From positions 1-64,000 of the forward strand of contig CAKREH010000007.1 of NCBI GenBank assembly GCA_934317215.1: a DNA stretch of 64,000 nt, in the 5' to 3' direction. Numbering within the stretch: the first letter of the stretch is position 1; each line of letters begins with the position of its first letter. This document shows positions 7,634 through 15,221 of this stretch, one piece after another. The notes under the pieces were generated by a model, which saw nothing but the letters and a program-made list of their open reading frames with translations, ran no database searches and was not told the origin of the DNA. This DNA is from an uncultured Roseburia sp. (GTDB lineage Bacteria; Bacillota; Clostridia; Lachnospirales; Lachnospiraceae). Position numbers and translations under genes: made by a program.

Positions 7634-8416
7634 TTAGATAATGTGTTTCTCTTTGAATTTACCGATCAAATATGCTACGGATTCTGCCGGATCAAGGTTT
7701 ACTTTCTCACCCGCACCCTTTGCAACTTTATCAGATGCTTTTGCAATCTTAGTAGGAGATCCCTTTAAACCAAGATCAGAATCGTCAACATCCTTTAAGT
7801 CTGCTCTGCCCCAAACGGTTACTTCTTTGTCAAATGCATCGAAGATTCCGCCTGGTGTCATGTAACGCGGCTCGTTTAATTCAGAAAGAGCAGTTACCAG
7901 ACAAGGCATTTTTGCTTTTAACTCATGATATCTGTCTTCGTACTGACGTTTTACAACAACAGAATCACCCTCTACTTTGATGTCAGCTGCGTAAGAGATA
8001 ACCGGAAGTCCAAGATGCTCAGCGATCTGAGGACCAACCTGCGCAGTATCACCATCGATAGCCTGACGTCCTGTGATGATCAGGTCATAGTCTAAGTTAC
8101 GAAGTGCACCAGCGATTGTGGTAGATGTTGCCCATGTATCAGCTCCACCTAATACGCGGTCTGTTACAAGAACTGCTTCATCAGCGCCCATTGCTAATGC
8201 TTCACGAAGAACTGCATCAGCCTTTGGAAGTCCCATGGTAAGAACTGTAACTTTTGCTCCTGTCTCATCTTTGATTCTAAGTGCTGCTTCAAGACCAGCT
8301 TTATCATCTGGGTTCATGATAGCAAGCATTGCTGCTCTGTCAAGCGTTCCATCCGGGTTGAACTTAACGCCGCCCTTTGTATCAGGAACCTGTTTAATAC
8401 ATACTACGATATTCAT
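7634..8416 (-). CDS. etfB: Electron transfer flavoprotein, beta subunit
   Basis: Partner of etfA; in bifurcating complexes this subunit carries the FAD that accepts hydride from NADH. The 260 residues begin MNIVVCIKQVPDT and contain TVLTMGLPKADAVLREALAMGADEAVLVTD and the ETF-beta signature region ITGRQAIDGDTAQVGPQIAEHLGLP. The gene is preceded by a 168-base intergenic region with a multi-stem structure that separates it from bcd. It shares the operon with thl, hbd, bcd and etfA. Confidence 0.96.
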   Translation of the reverse strand: MNIVVCIKQVPDTKGGVKFNPDGTLDRAAMLAIMNPDDKAGLEAALRIKDETGAKVTVLTMGLPKADAVLREALAMGADEAVLVTDRVLGGADTWATSTTIAGALRNLDYDLIITGRQAIDGDTAQVGPQIAEHLGLPVISYAADIKVEGDSVVVKRQYEDRYHELKAKMPCLVTALSELNEPRYMTPGGIFDAFDKEVTVWGRADLKDVDDSDLGLKGSPTKIAKASDKVAKGAGEKVNLDPAESVAYLIGKFKEKHII

Positions 8417-8456
8417 GTATTTTCCACTCCTTATGTTTTATATGTTTAATTTTATC

Positions 8457-8574
8457 GCGGATTGATTCGAAACACTACGTGTTTCTCATGCGCGTTGCGC
8501 TCTCAAATGTCTGAAAAAAATATTCCATTCACGCAAGCGTGATTCCATATTTTTTACAGCCATTCTCAATCCGC
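8457..8574. other. Multi-stem structured element between bcd and etfB
   Basis: An outer 9-bp stem GCGGATTGA (8457-8465)/TCAATCCGC (8566-8574) closes three inner hairpins. These are GAAACAC/GTGTTTC (8469-8485), GCGC-GTT-GCGC (8490-8500), and a long A/T stem (8513-8555) capped by TCACGC-AA-GCGTGA (8529-8542). It sits inside the butyrate transcript. I see no T-tract and no second copy in the window. It could be a processing or stability element that sets the bcd:etf ratio, or a short palindromic repeat. Confidence 0.65.
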
Positions 8575-8584
8575 TAGATCACGA

Positions 8585-9739
8585 CTATTTTAATAATGCA
8601 CCGGAGATTACCATTCTCTGTACTTCGCTTGTACCCTCGTAGATCTCTGTGATCTTAGCATCACGCATCATACGCTCTACGTCGTACTCTCTGATATATC
8701 CGTATCCACCGAATAACTGAACAACCTCAGTTGTAACAGCCATTGCAGTCTCTGCTGCGAATAATTTCGCTTTTGCAGCTTCTACAGAATATACTTTCTG
8801 AGTAGCTTTTGCCATTGCTGCTTTGTAAACTAAAAGCTGTGCAGCTTCGATTCTTGCAGCCATATCAGCAAGTTTGAACTGTGTATTCTGCTGCTGTGCG
8901 ATTGAACGGCCGAACTGTTTTCTCTCTTTTGTATAAGCGATAGCTCTGTCTAATGCACCCTCAGCGATACCAAGTGCCTGAGCAGCGATACCGATACGTC
9001 CACCATCAAGTGTGTGCATTGCGATCGGGAAACCTTTTCCTTCCGGTCCTAACAGATTCTCTTTCGGGATTCTGCAGTCTTCGAAGATCAGCTCATATGT
9101 AGATGATCCACGGATACCCATTTTCTTCTCTTTTGTTCCGAATGAGAAACCTGGAGCTCCCTTATCAACGATGAATGCAGAGAAGTTTTTCTTCTTTCTG
9201 CCTCTCTTGTCCTCTGTGATGCTTGTGATTGCGATTACGATATAAACGTCTGCAACTTTACCGTTGGTAATGAAGCATTTTGATCCGTTTAATACCCACT
9301 CGTCACCATCTAAAACAGCTTTTGTCTGTGCACCCTGTGCATCAGTACCAGCACCCGGCTCAGTTAATGCAAATGCACCTAACTTCTCGCCTGTTGCAAG
9401 TGGTTTTACATATTTCTGTTTCTGCTCTTCTGTACCGTATGTCATGATCGGATCGATGCAGAGTGATGTATGTGCAGATACAACAACACCTGTTGTTGCG
9501 CAAACTTTAGATAACTCTTCTACGCACATAACGTATGTAAGAGGATCACAACCCTGTCCGCCGTATTCTTTCGGAACCGGGATTCCCATGAATCCGTATT
9601 TCTGCATTTTCTTAACCGTTTCAGCCGGGAAAGCTTCTGTCTCATCTGTTTCCTGTGCAAGCGGTTTTACTTCTGTTTCAGCAAATTCCCTGAATAAGGA
9701 ACGAGCCATTTCATGTTTCTTGTCTAAAGTGAAATCCAT
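8585..9739 (-). CDS. bcd: Butyryl-CoA dehydrogenase (short-chain acyl-CoA dehydrogenase)
   Basis: Reduces crotonyl-CoA to butyryl-CoA with electrons from EtfAB. At 384 residues it is a full-length acyl-CoA dehydrogenase. Visible features are the FAD-contact motif GAFALTEPGAGTDA, the WVLNGSKCFITNG segment, RKQFGRSIAQQQ, and the C-terminal QLFGGYGYIREYDVERMMRDAKITEIYEGTSE, which contains the catalytic Glu in the family position (YEGTSE). It lies 29 bases downstream of hbd, supporting co-transcription with thl and hbd. Confidence 0.96.
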   Translation of the reverse strand: MDFTLDKKHEMARSLFREFAETEVKPLAQETDETEAFPAETVKKMQKYGFMGIPVPKEYGGQGCDPLTYVMCVEELSKVCATTGVVVSAHTSLCIDPIMTYGTEEQKQKYVKPLATGEKLGAFALTEPGAGTDAQGAQTKAVLDGDEWVLNGSKCFITNGKVADVYIVIAITSITEDKRGRKKKNFSAFIVDKGAPGFSFGTKEKKMGIRGSSTYELIFEDCRIPKENLLGPEGKGFPIAMHTLDGGRIGIAAQALGIAEGALDRAIAYTKERKQFGRSIAQQQNTQFKLADMAARIEAAQLLVYKAAMAKATQKVYSVEAAKAKLFAAETAMAVTTEVVQLFGGYGYIREYDVERMMRDAKITEIYEGTSEVQRMVISGALLK

Positions 9740-9768
9740 GATCTAATTTTCCTCCATAAATATTTATT

Positions 9769-10641
9769 TTACTGAGCATCGACCGGAGTCTTTGTACGAT
9801 CAGCATTGTATACATAGAATCCCTTGCCGCTCTTTGCTCCAAGGTTACCACCACGAACCATTTTACGGATCAGTGGGCATGCACGATATTTGCTGTCGCC
9901 TGTCTCTTTGTAAAGTACATCCATGATAGCAAGGCAGATATCAAGACCGATGAAATCACCTAACTCTAACGGTCCCATTGGGTGGTTAGCACCAAGTTTC
10001 ATAGCTGCATCGATACCAGCGATATCGGAAACACCTTCCATTTTGATGAATGCAGCTTCGTTGATCATTGGGATTAAGATACGGTTTACAACGAAACCAG
10101 CAGCCTCGTTAACCTGTACCGGAGTTTTTCCGATCTCTTCAGAAATTTTCTTAATAGCTGCAACAGTTTCATCCGGAGTATTCACACCAGCGATAACCTC
10201 GATCAGTTTCATACGGTCTGCCGGGTTGAAGAAATGCATACCAACCATTGGACGGTTTAATCCGTTTCCGATCTCTGTGATAGAAAGACTGGATGTGTTG
10301 GAAGCAAAGATGCATTCCGGTTTTGCGATCTCGTCTAACTCTTTGAAAGTAGTTTTCTTTACTTCCATGTTCTCGAAAGCTGCCTCTACGATCAGATCAC
10401 AGTCTTTGCAAAGGTCTTCTTTTAAACCTGGAGTGATTTTTGCAAGGATGCCGTCAACAGCTTCCTGTGTCATTTTTCCTTTTTCTACTAATCTTGCATA
10501 ACCTTTTTTGATTTTCTCTTTTCCGCCTTCAGCCCACTCCTGCTTGATATCGCAAAGAGCTACTTCATATCCTTCTACCTGGGCAAATGCTTTTGCAATG
10601 CCCTGTCCCATGGTTCCTGCACCAATAACGCCAACCTTCAT
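9769..10641 (-). CDS. hbd: 3-hydroxybutyryl-CoA dehydrogenase
   Basis: Reduces acetoacetyl-CoA to 3-hydroxybutyryl-CoA. The 290 residues begin with the Rossmann motif GVIGAGTMGQGIA. The family catalytic region follows in order: FASNTSSLSI, then GMHFFNPADRMKLIEVI with the catalytic His, then EAAGFVVNRIL. The C-terminal domain contains GANHPMGPLELGDFIGLD. It follows thl by 93 bases. The next enzyme of the pathway, crotonase (crt), is not in this operon or window. Confidence 0.96.
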   Translation of the reverse strand: MKVGVIGAGTMGQGIAKAFAQVEGYEVALCDIKQEWAEGGKEKIKKGYARLVEKGKMTQEAVDGILAKITPGLKEDLCKDCDLIVEAAFENMEVKKTTFKELDEIAKPECIFASNTSSLSITEIGNGLNRPMVGMHFFNPADRMKLIEVIAGVNTPDETVAAIKKISEEIGKTPVQVNEAAGFVVNRILIPMINEAAFIKMEGVSDIAGIDAAMKLGANHPMGPLELGDFIGLDICLAIMDVLYKETGDSKYRACPLIRKMVRGGNLGAKSGKGFYVYNADRTKTPVDAQ

Positions 10642-10734
10642 TTCGGTTACCTCCTGAAAATAATTATGTTAACTGTATGTTTGAAAAATGCAATCCCCGG
10701 GAAGTCATTCCCCGGGAATTACTATAAAAAACTA

Positions 10735-11916
10735 TTATCTCTCAACGATTGTGGAGCATCCCATACCACCGCCGATGCAAAGTGTAGCCAGACCTCTCTT
10801 AGCGTCTCTCTTCTGCATCTCATGCAGTAATGTAACAAGGATACGGCATCCGGAAGCACCTACCGGGTGTCCTAATGCGATTGCACCACCATTTACATTT
10901 ACTTTAGACATATCGAATTTCAGATCTCTTGCTACTGCAATAGACTGAGCTGCGAATGCTTCGTTTGCTTCGATTAAGTCCATATCATCAATGGATAAAC
11001 CAGTTTTTGCTAATACTTTTCTTGTAGAAGCAACAGGTCCAACACCCATGATCTCAGGCTCAACTCCGCCAAGAGCACCTGCTACCCATGTAGCCATTGG
11101 TGTAACACCAAGCTCTTTTGCTTTTTCTTCACTCATAACAACGATTGCTGCTGCACCATCGTTGATACCGGAAGCGTTACCTGCTGTAACAAGACCGCCC
11201 TCTTTACCGGAGCAGCATTTTAATTTTGCTAAAGACTCAACAGTTGTACCGGCACGTGGTCCTTCATCTTTTACGAAATCAACGATCTCTTTTTTCACTT
11301 TAACAGGAACCGGAACGATCTCATCATCAAATTTACCTTCAGCGATTGCTTTCTCGCATTTCTGCTGGCTGTTTGCTGAGAACTCGTCAAGTTCTTCTCT
11401 TGTAATGCCATATTTATCACATACGTTCTCTGCAGTGATCATCATATGATAGTGGTTGAATGCATCTGTTAATGCATCGTTTACCATTGTATCGATGATC
11501 GTTGCATTGTTCATACGATATCCAAAACGAGCTTTTGTCATAGCATATGGTGCCATAGACATGTTTTCCATACCACCTGCAACAACGATATCAGCTTCAC
11601 CTGCCATGATCATGGTAGCTGCATCATTGACACATTTTAAACCAGAACCACAAACAACGTTAATTGTGATTGCCGGAACTTCGATTGGCAGTCCTGCTTT
11701 GATTGCTGCCTGACGTGCAACGTTCTGTCCCTGAGCTGCCTGGATTACACAACCCATTTTTACCTCGTCAACCATTTCCGGTTTAACGTTTGCTCTTCTT
11801 AAAGCCTCTTTGATAACGATTGCACCTAAGTCTGCTGCTGGAGTATTGCTTAATGCTCCACCCATTTTACCGATTGCGGTACGGCAGGCACCTGCTAAAA
11901 CTACTTTCTTTGCCAT
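10735..11916 (-). CDS. thl: Acetyl-CoA acetyltransferase (thiolase)
   Basis: Condenses two acetyl-CoA to acetoacetyl-CoA, the entry to butyrate synthesis. A type II biosynthetic thiolase of about 393 residues. The nucleophilic Cys lies in NVVCGSGLKCVNDA, followed by GGMENMS, then the His motif NVNGGAIALGHPVGASG, then the second catalytic Cys in TLCIGGGMGCSTIVE. The ATG at 11916 follows AAGGAGAA at good spacing; the six extra upstream codons of the open frame are rejected. First gene of the operon, with a leader of about 200 bases that carries a Rex-type operator. Confidence 0.96.
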   Translation of the reverse strand: MAKKVVLAGACRTAIGKMGGALSNTPAADLGAIVIKEALRRANVKPEMVDEVKMGCVIQAAQGQNVARQAAIKAGLPIEVPAITINVVCGSGLKCVNDAATMIMAGEADIVVAGGMENMSMAPYAMTKARFGYRMNNATIIDTMVNDALTDAFNHYHMMITAENVCDKYGITREELDEFSANSQQKCEKAIAEGKFDDEIVPVPVKVKKEIVDFVKDEGPRAGTTVESLAKLKCCSGKEGGLVTAGNASGINDGAAAIVVMSEEKAKELGVTPMATWVAGALGGVEPEIMGVGPVASTRKVLAKTGLSIDDMDLIEANEAFAAQSIAVARDLKFDMSKVNVNGGAIALGHPVGASGCRILVTLLHEMQKRDAKRGLATLCIGGGMGCSTIVER

Positions 11917-11998
11917 TTTGAATTCTCCTTTCAATTTAACACAAAACTCTGCATTTGCAGAGAATTTGTTTCTTTCTCTTTAAAGTTGCCGAAAAATG

Positions 11999-12016
11999 CT
12001 GTTAATTTTTTAACAA
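11999..12016 (-). promoter_or_regulatory. Rex-type operator in the thl leader
   Basis: On the minus strand the 18-mer is TTGTTAAAAAATTAACAG. It matches the redox regulator Rex consensus TTGTTAANNNNTTAACAA at 13 of 14 fixed positions. It lies about 80 bases upstream of the thl start and downstream of the predicted promoter. Rex control of clostridial butyrate genes by NADH/NAD is established knowledge; binding at this site is inferred. Confidence 0.65.
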
Positions 12017-12133
12017 TCTTTTTTAAAAAAATAAATTCAAACTTCCGGTTGAAATTTATCTTTTTTCTCTTTCATTTTAAAAAGCTTATTTGCTATGTAA
12101 TCAGCTATTTTTCTGCATTTCTTGTACTTTCTT

Positions 12134-12162
12134 ATGCTAACATATTTCACAATTAATTGCAA
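12134..12162 (-). promoter_or_regulatory. Probable promoter of the butyrate operon
   Basis: TTGCAA (12157-12162), a 17-base spacer and TAGCAT (12134-12139) on the minus strand, giving a leader of roughly 210 bases. The rest of 11,935-12,262 is AT-rich with a small hairpin (CTCTGCATTTGCAGAG near 11947). No gene is seen there. Confidence 0.6.
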
Positions 12163-12262
12163 TAGCTTTCTTTATTTTTCATCTTTGTAAACAATTTTTC
12201 ACATCCTTTTTGCTCCATTTTGCGGGGTTTTTTGTTAAATTTTTATCATTTCATCATTTTGT

Positions 12263-13417
12263 TTAATAAAACACATGATTACCTATAACTGTTCCTTCTA
12301 TAATGCCGTTATTCACACGAAAATAAAGACAATTTGTTGTGCTCGTTCCACCCAGCACTGCCTGTGCCGCACTCATACAATCGGAAGCGACTCCCTGCTC
12401 CAGACGGTATGCAAGACGACCGCTGGCAACCGGAGAGAACTGCCCTCCCTGATAAATCACACCGGAAACCGTATTCGGAAAATAGGAACTTCTGACACGG
12501 TTCATGATCACGCTGCCCACCGCAAGTTTTCCATCATATGGCTCGCCCCATGCCTCGCACTGGATGATGGCAGCTAACAGATACGCATCGCTCTGTGCCG
12601 GTGCGTATGTCACATTCGACCTGTTTTCCTGTTCCTGCTTTTTGATGGCTGCAAGGCGCGCAGCATCCTCTTTTGCCTTCTGTATCTCAAGCTGCTTTTC
12701 GTATTCGATCATTTTCTCGATCTTTGCATCGATCGACTCCACATCGGACTGTGCATCTTCAATTTTCTCGCTGGATTCCTGTATCTTATTCTGCGTATCC
12801 TCGATCAGGCTGTTGACTTTTTCCTGCTCTTTCTGTTTTTCCTGCTGTAATACAGTCAGTTCTTCCTTCTGCTTCTCGAGTTCCTTTTTCTGTTCTTTGA
12901 TCTGCTCCGTGAGCTCCTGATATGCCGTAAGCATATTTCTGTCGTACTGATTGATTGCACTTGTATATTCTGCCTGATTTAAAAATTCTGCGATGGAGGA
13001 CGCATGAATAAGCATGTCCCATACAGACTGATTGCCATTTTCATAAATATACTGAATGCGCACTTTCATATCTTCATACTGCTCTGCAGATCGTTCCTCG
13101 GAACGTTTCAGATTTTCCACCGCCGTATTGATCTCGTCCTCTTTCTGTGCTGCCTGCTGCTCTAACTGGTTCATATCGGAAGTGATCGTATTTAACTGTC
13201 CGTTCAGTCCGCTAAGGTCGCTCTCCAACCCCTGTTTTTCATTCGTCAGGCTGTCCACCTGATCTTTCGCATCTTCTTTCTGTTTCTTAAGGTCTGTGAT
13301 CTGGTCTTTTGCCTTATCAATATCTTTCTGTGTCGTTCCTGCATGGACAGTTACCGTAACAAGCATGCAGCCGGTCAGTATTCCTCCCAGGATTCTTCTC
13401 AAAAAATTGTGTCTCAT
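12263..13417 (-). CDS. Secreted coiled-coil cell wall hydrolase with SleB/CwlJ domain
   Basis: An exported peptidoglycan hydrolase. Met at 13417 follows AAAGGAA and begins a signal peptide (MRHNFLRRILGG, hydrophobic core, cleavage near VHAGTTQ). Residues of about 30-265 form a long charged coiled coil like that of PcsB/EnvC-type proteins. The last 115 residues are a hydrolase_2 (SleB/CwlJ) domain: AAIIQCEAWGEPYDGKLAVGSVIMNRV, QFSPVASG and CLYFRVNNG. The same catalytic domain works in spore cortex lysis, but this coiled-coil combination points to vegetative wall turnover. The leader upstream is rich in hairpins. Confidence 0.88.
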   Translation of the reverse strand: MRHNFLRRILGGILTGCMLVTVTVHAGTTQKDIDKAKDQITDLKKQKEDAKDQVDSLTNEKQGLESDLSGLNGQLNTITSDMNQLEQQAAQKEDEINTAVENLKRSEERSAEQYEDMKVRIQYIYENGNQSVWDMLIHASSIAEFLNQAEYTSAINQYDRNMLTAYQELTEQIKEQKKELEKQKEELTVLQQEKQKEQEKVNSLIEDTQNKIQESSEKIEDAQSDVESIDAKIEKMIEYEKQLEIQKAKEDAARLAAIKKQEQENRSNVTYAPAQSDAYLLAAIIQCEAWGEPYDGKLAVGSVIMNRVRSSYFPNTVSGVIYQGGQFSPVASGRLAYRLEQGVASDCMSAAQAVLGGTSTTNCLYFRVNNGIIEGTVIGNHVFY

Positions 13418-13429
13418 GCTGTTCCTTTC

Positions 13430-13455
13430 GTCTGAACAGTAGATGCTGTTCAGAC
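13430..13455 (-). promoter_or_regulatory. Leader hairpin just before the SleB-type gene
   Basis: A perfect 10-bp stem GTCTGAACAG/CTGTTCAGAC with a 6-base loop lies immediately 5' of the Shine-Dalgarno AAAGGAA. It may affect translation or mRNA stability. Confidence 0.55.
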
Positions 13456-13508
13456 GCAAGCCTGACACCTTGCTGTCAAGCTATGCGCCGTAGTGTATAT
13501 TATTGTGA

Positions 13509-13554
13509 GATTACAGCCCCTGCCTCGAAGATGCACTTTTCATGGGCTGTAATC
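13509..13554 (-). promoter_or_regulatory. Second leader hairpin upstream of the SleB-type gene
   Basis: A perfect 11-bp stem GATTACAGCCC/GGGCTGTAATC with a loop of about 24 bases and no T-tract. It lies between divergent genes, so it is not a terminator of either. Between it and the first hairpin lies a smaller stem (TGACAGCAAGGTGTCA). No known riboswitch consensus was recognised. Confidence 0.5.
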
Positions 13555-13734
13555 GTTGCTGTTGTACTTTTCGTTCATTGTATTTCTTCTATTAATATGG
13601 TATTATAGCATGTAAAGCACAATATGAATATTAATTTTTTCACATACCATTATTGGGGAGGAATATTCAGGCATCTGGTGTCTGGATATGGTATAAAAAG
13701 AGCCTGATAATCATCACAGGGGGAGGATTTACCT

Positions 13735-15030
13735 ATGCAATTTGTAAAAACAGCAGATTTAAAGCCCGGCATGAGACTTGCAAAACCAATCTACAATAAG
13801 ATGGGTGTTCTTCTTTATGAAAGAGACACACTTTTAACCATGCAGGGTATTAACAGTATCGAAAACTTTGGTCTGATCGGTATTTTTATTCTTGAGCCGG
13901 CAGAGCCGGTACCGCCTCTTTCCAGAGAGGATCTTGAATTCGAACAGTTCCAGACTATATATGTTTTTAAATTAAAAGAAAATATGGATCGTCTGCAGGC
14001 CAATCAGGCACCTGTTTCGCTGAGCGATCTCGTCAGAGACATCCAGACACATTACGGCAGTCTTGATCACAAATTAAATTTTGCACAAAACCTGCGAAGT
14101 TCTGCAGATTTTGTTTACAAACATTCCATCAGTGTCGGCATTCTCTGTGCGATGATCACAAATCAGATGCATCTGCCTGCTGCAGAACAGACAGCTCTTA
14201 TCACCGCTGCGCTTCTCTACGATTTTGGTTATCTGTATGTACCACAGACAGTATTAGACAAGGGGGATGACCTTACAACAGCAGATAAGGATTTTCTCCA
14301 GCTCAACTTAGAGCGCGGTTATGAAACACTCCGACCGGATCGTGGTGATTATAAATTCCCGGTACATACGCTTGATATCATCCAGCAGATCATTTTTAAA
14401 AACAGCCGTACTTTAAAAGTCAAAGAACCTGCAGACAATATCCGTCTTCTCGTCGATATTTTAACAGTAGCGGACGAATTTGACCATCTGACCGCAATGA
14501 ATATTAACAAACCGCCAATTTCAGAAATTGCTGCCATGGGACGTCTGAAAAAAGAAAAAGCCACATACAATCCGCTCGTGCTTTCCGCTTTAGCAGAATG
14601 TATCCATATTCTTCCTACCGGTGCATGTGTGGATCTCTCCGATGGAGAAAAAGCCCTTGTGCTCGCCGAAAATCCGGCTGATTTTCTTCATCCGATGGTA
14701 CTGAAGTTTTCTACGAACATGATCTATGATTTAAGCGATCCGGCCATCAGCAAATCTTTAAAGATCACGGATATCATGAAAACCATGGATAACCGTATCG
14801 CATTGGATAAAGATTCTGTAAAATATTTTGTTTCCGATGCCTACATCAAAGAAACGGCAGACCGTTTCCGCAAGGTCAAACTTCAGATTGCACAGCACAA
14901 CCAAAGTAAACTGGAACAAAAAGCGGCAAGTGCCTTAATGAGCAGTGCATCTGTGATCCCGCAGGATGCTTCGGATGCAGAAAAACCACTGATCCAGAAG
15001 AAACCGCGTAAAAAAATGAAACTCCGTTAA
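13735..15030 (+). CDS. Degenerate HD-GYP-like signalling protein
   Basis: A cytoplasmic protein of 431 residues with the layout of HD-GYP cyclic-di-GMP phosphodiesterases. The N-terminal domain is typical (VKTADLKPGMRLAKPIYNKMG, residues 4-24). An HD-like helical domain covers about 125-330, with KHSISVGILCAMI at 129-141. The metal motif HDxGK is replaced by YDFGY (162-166), and no HxExxDGxGYP motif follows. It is therefore probably catalytically dead, acting as a receptor or scaffold. The tail is basic (KKPRKKMKLR). The start has a strong GGGGGAGG site, and it is a single-gene unit with its own terminator. Confidence 0.75.
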   Translation: MQFVKTADLKPGMRLAKPIYNKMGVLLYERDTLLTMQGINSIENFGLIGIFILEPAEPVPPLSREDLEFEQFQTIYVFKLKENMDRLQANQAPVSLSDLVRDIQTHYGSLDHKLNFAQNLRSSADFVYKHSISVGILCAMITNQMHLPAAEQTALITAALLYDFGYLYVPQTVLDKGDDLTTADKDFLQLNLERGYETLRPDRGDYKFPVHTLDIIQQIIFKNSRTLKVKEPADNIRLLVDILTVADEFDHLTAMNINKPPISEIAAMGRLKKEKATYNPLVLSALAECIHILPTGACVDLSDGEKALVLAENPADFLHPMVLKFSTNMIYDLSDPAISKSLKITDIMKTMDNRIALDKDSVKYFVSDAYIKETADRFRKVKLQIAQHNQSKLEQKAASALMSSASVIPQDASDAEKPLIQKKPRKKMKLR

Positions 15031-15080
15031 TCCGCATAACTTTTTTCTATATGTTGCAGTGAATATTCCGGCGATATAAA

Positions 15081-15126
15081 AAACGACATGAAAGCAATTT
15101 CTTATCTTGCTTTCATGTCGTTTTTT
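15081..15126 (+). terminator. Terminator of the HD-GYP-like gene
   Basis: A 17-bp stem AAACGACATGAAAGCAA/TTGCTTTCATGTCGTTT followed by a T-run; the A-run on the other side could make it bidirectional. Confidence 0.9.
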
Positions 15127-15160
15127 CATATTGCCGCCAATATCCATATCCTGCAAAAGC

Positions 15161-15194
15161 AAAAACAGCACGCCTCCTTTTGGATTTGTGCTGT
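15161..15194 (-). terminator. Terminator of carB
   Basis: A minus-strand stem ACAGCAC/GTGCTGT with an AAAAGGAGG-containing loop, followed by TTTTGCTTTT, 28 bases after the carB stop. Confidence 0.7.
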
Positions 15195-15221
15195 CTTTTC
15201 TATATTATAAGATTCAAAGAA

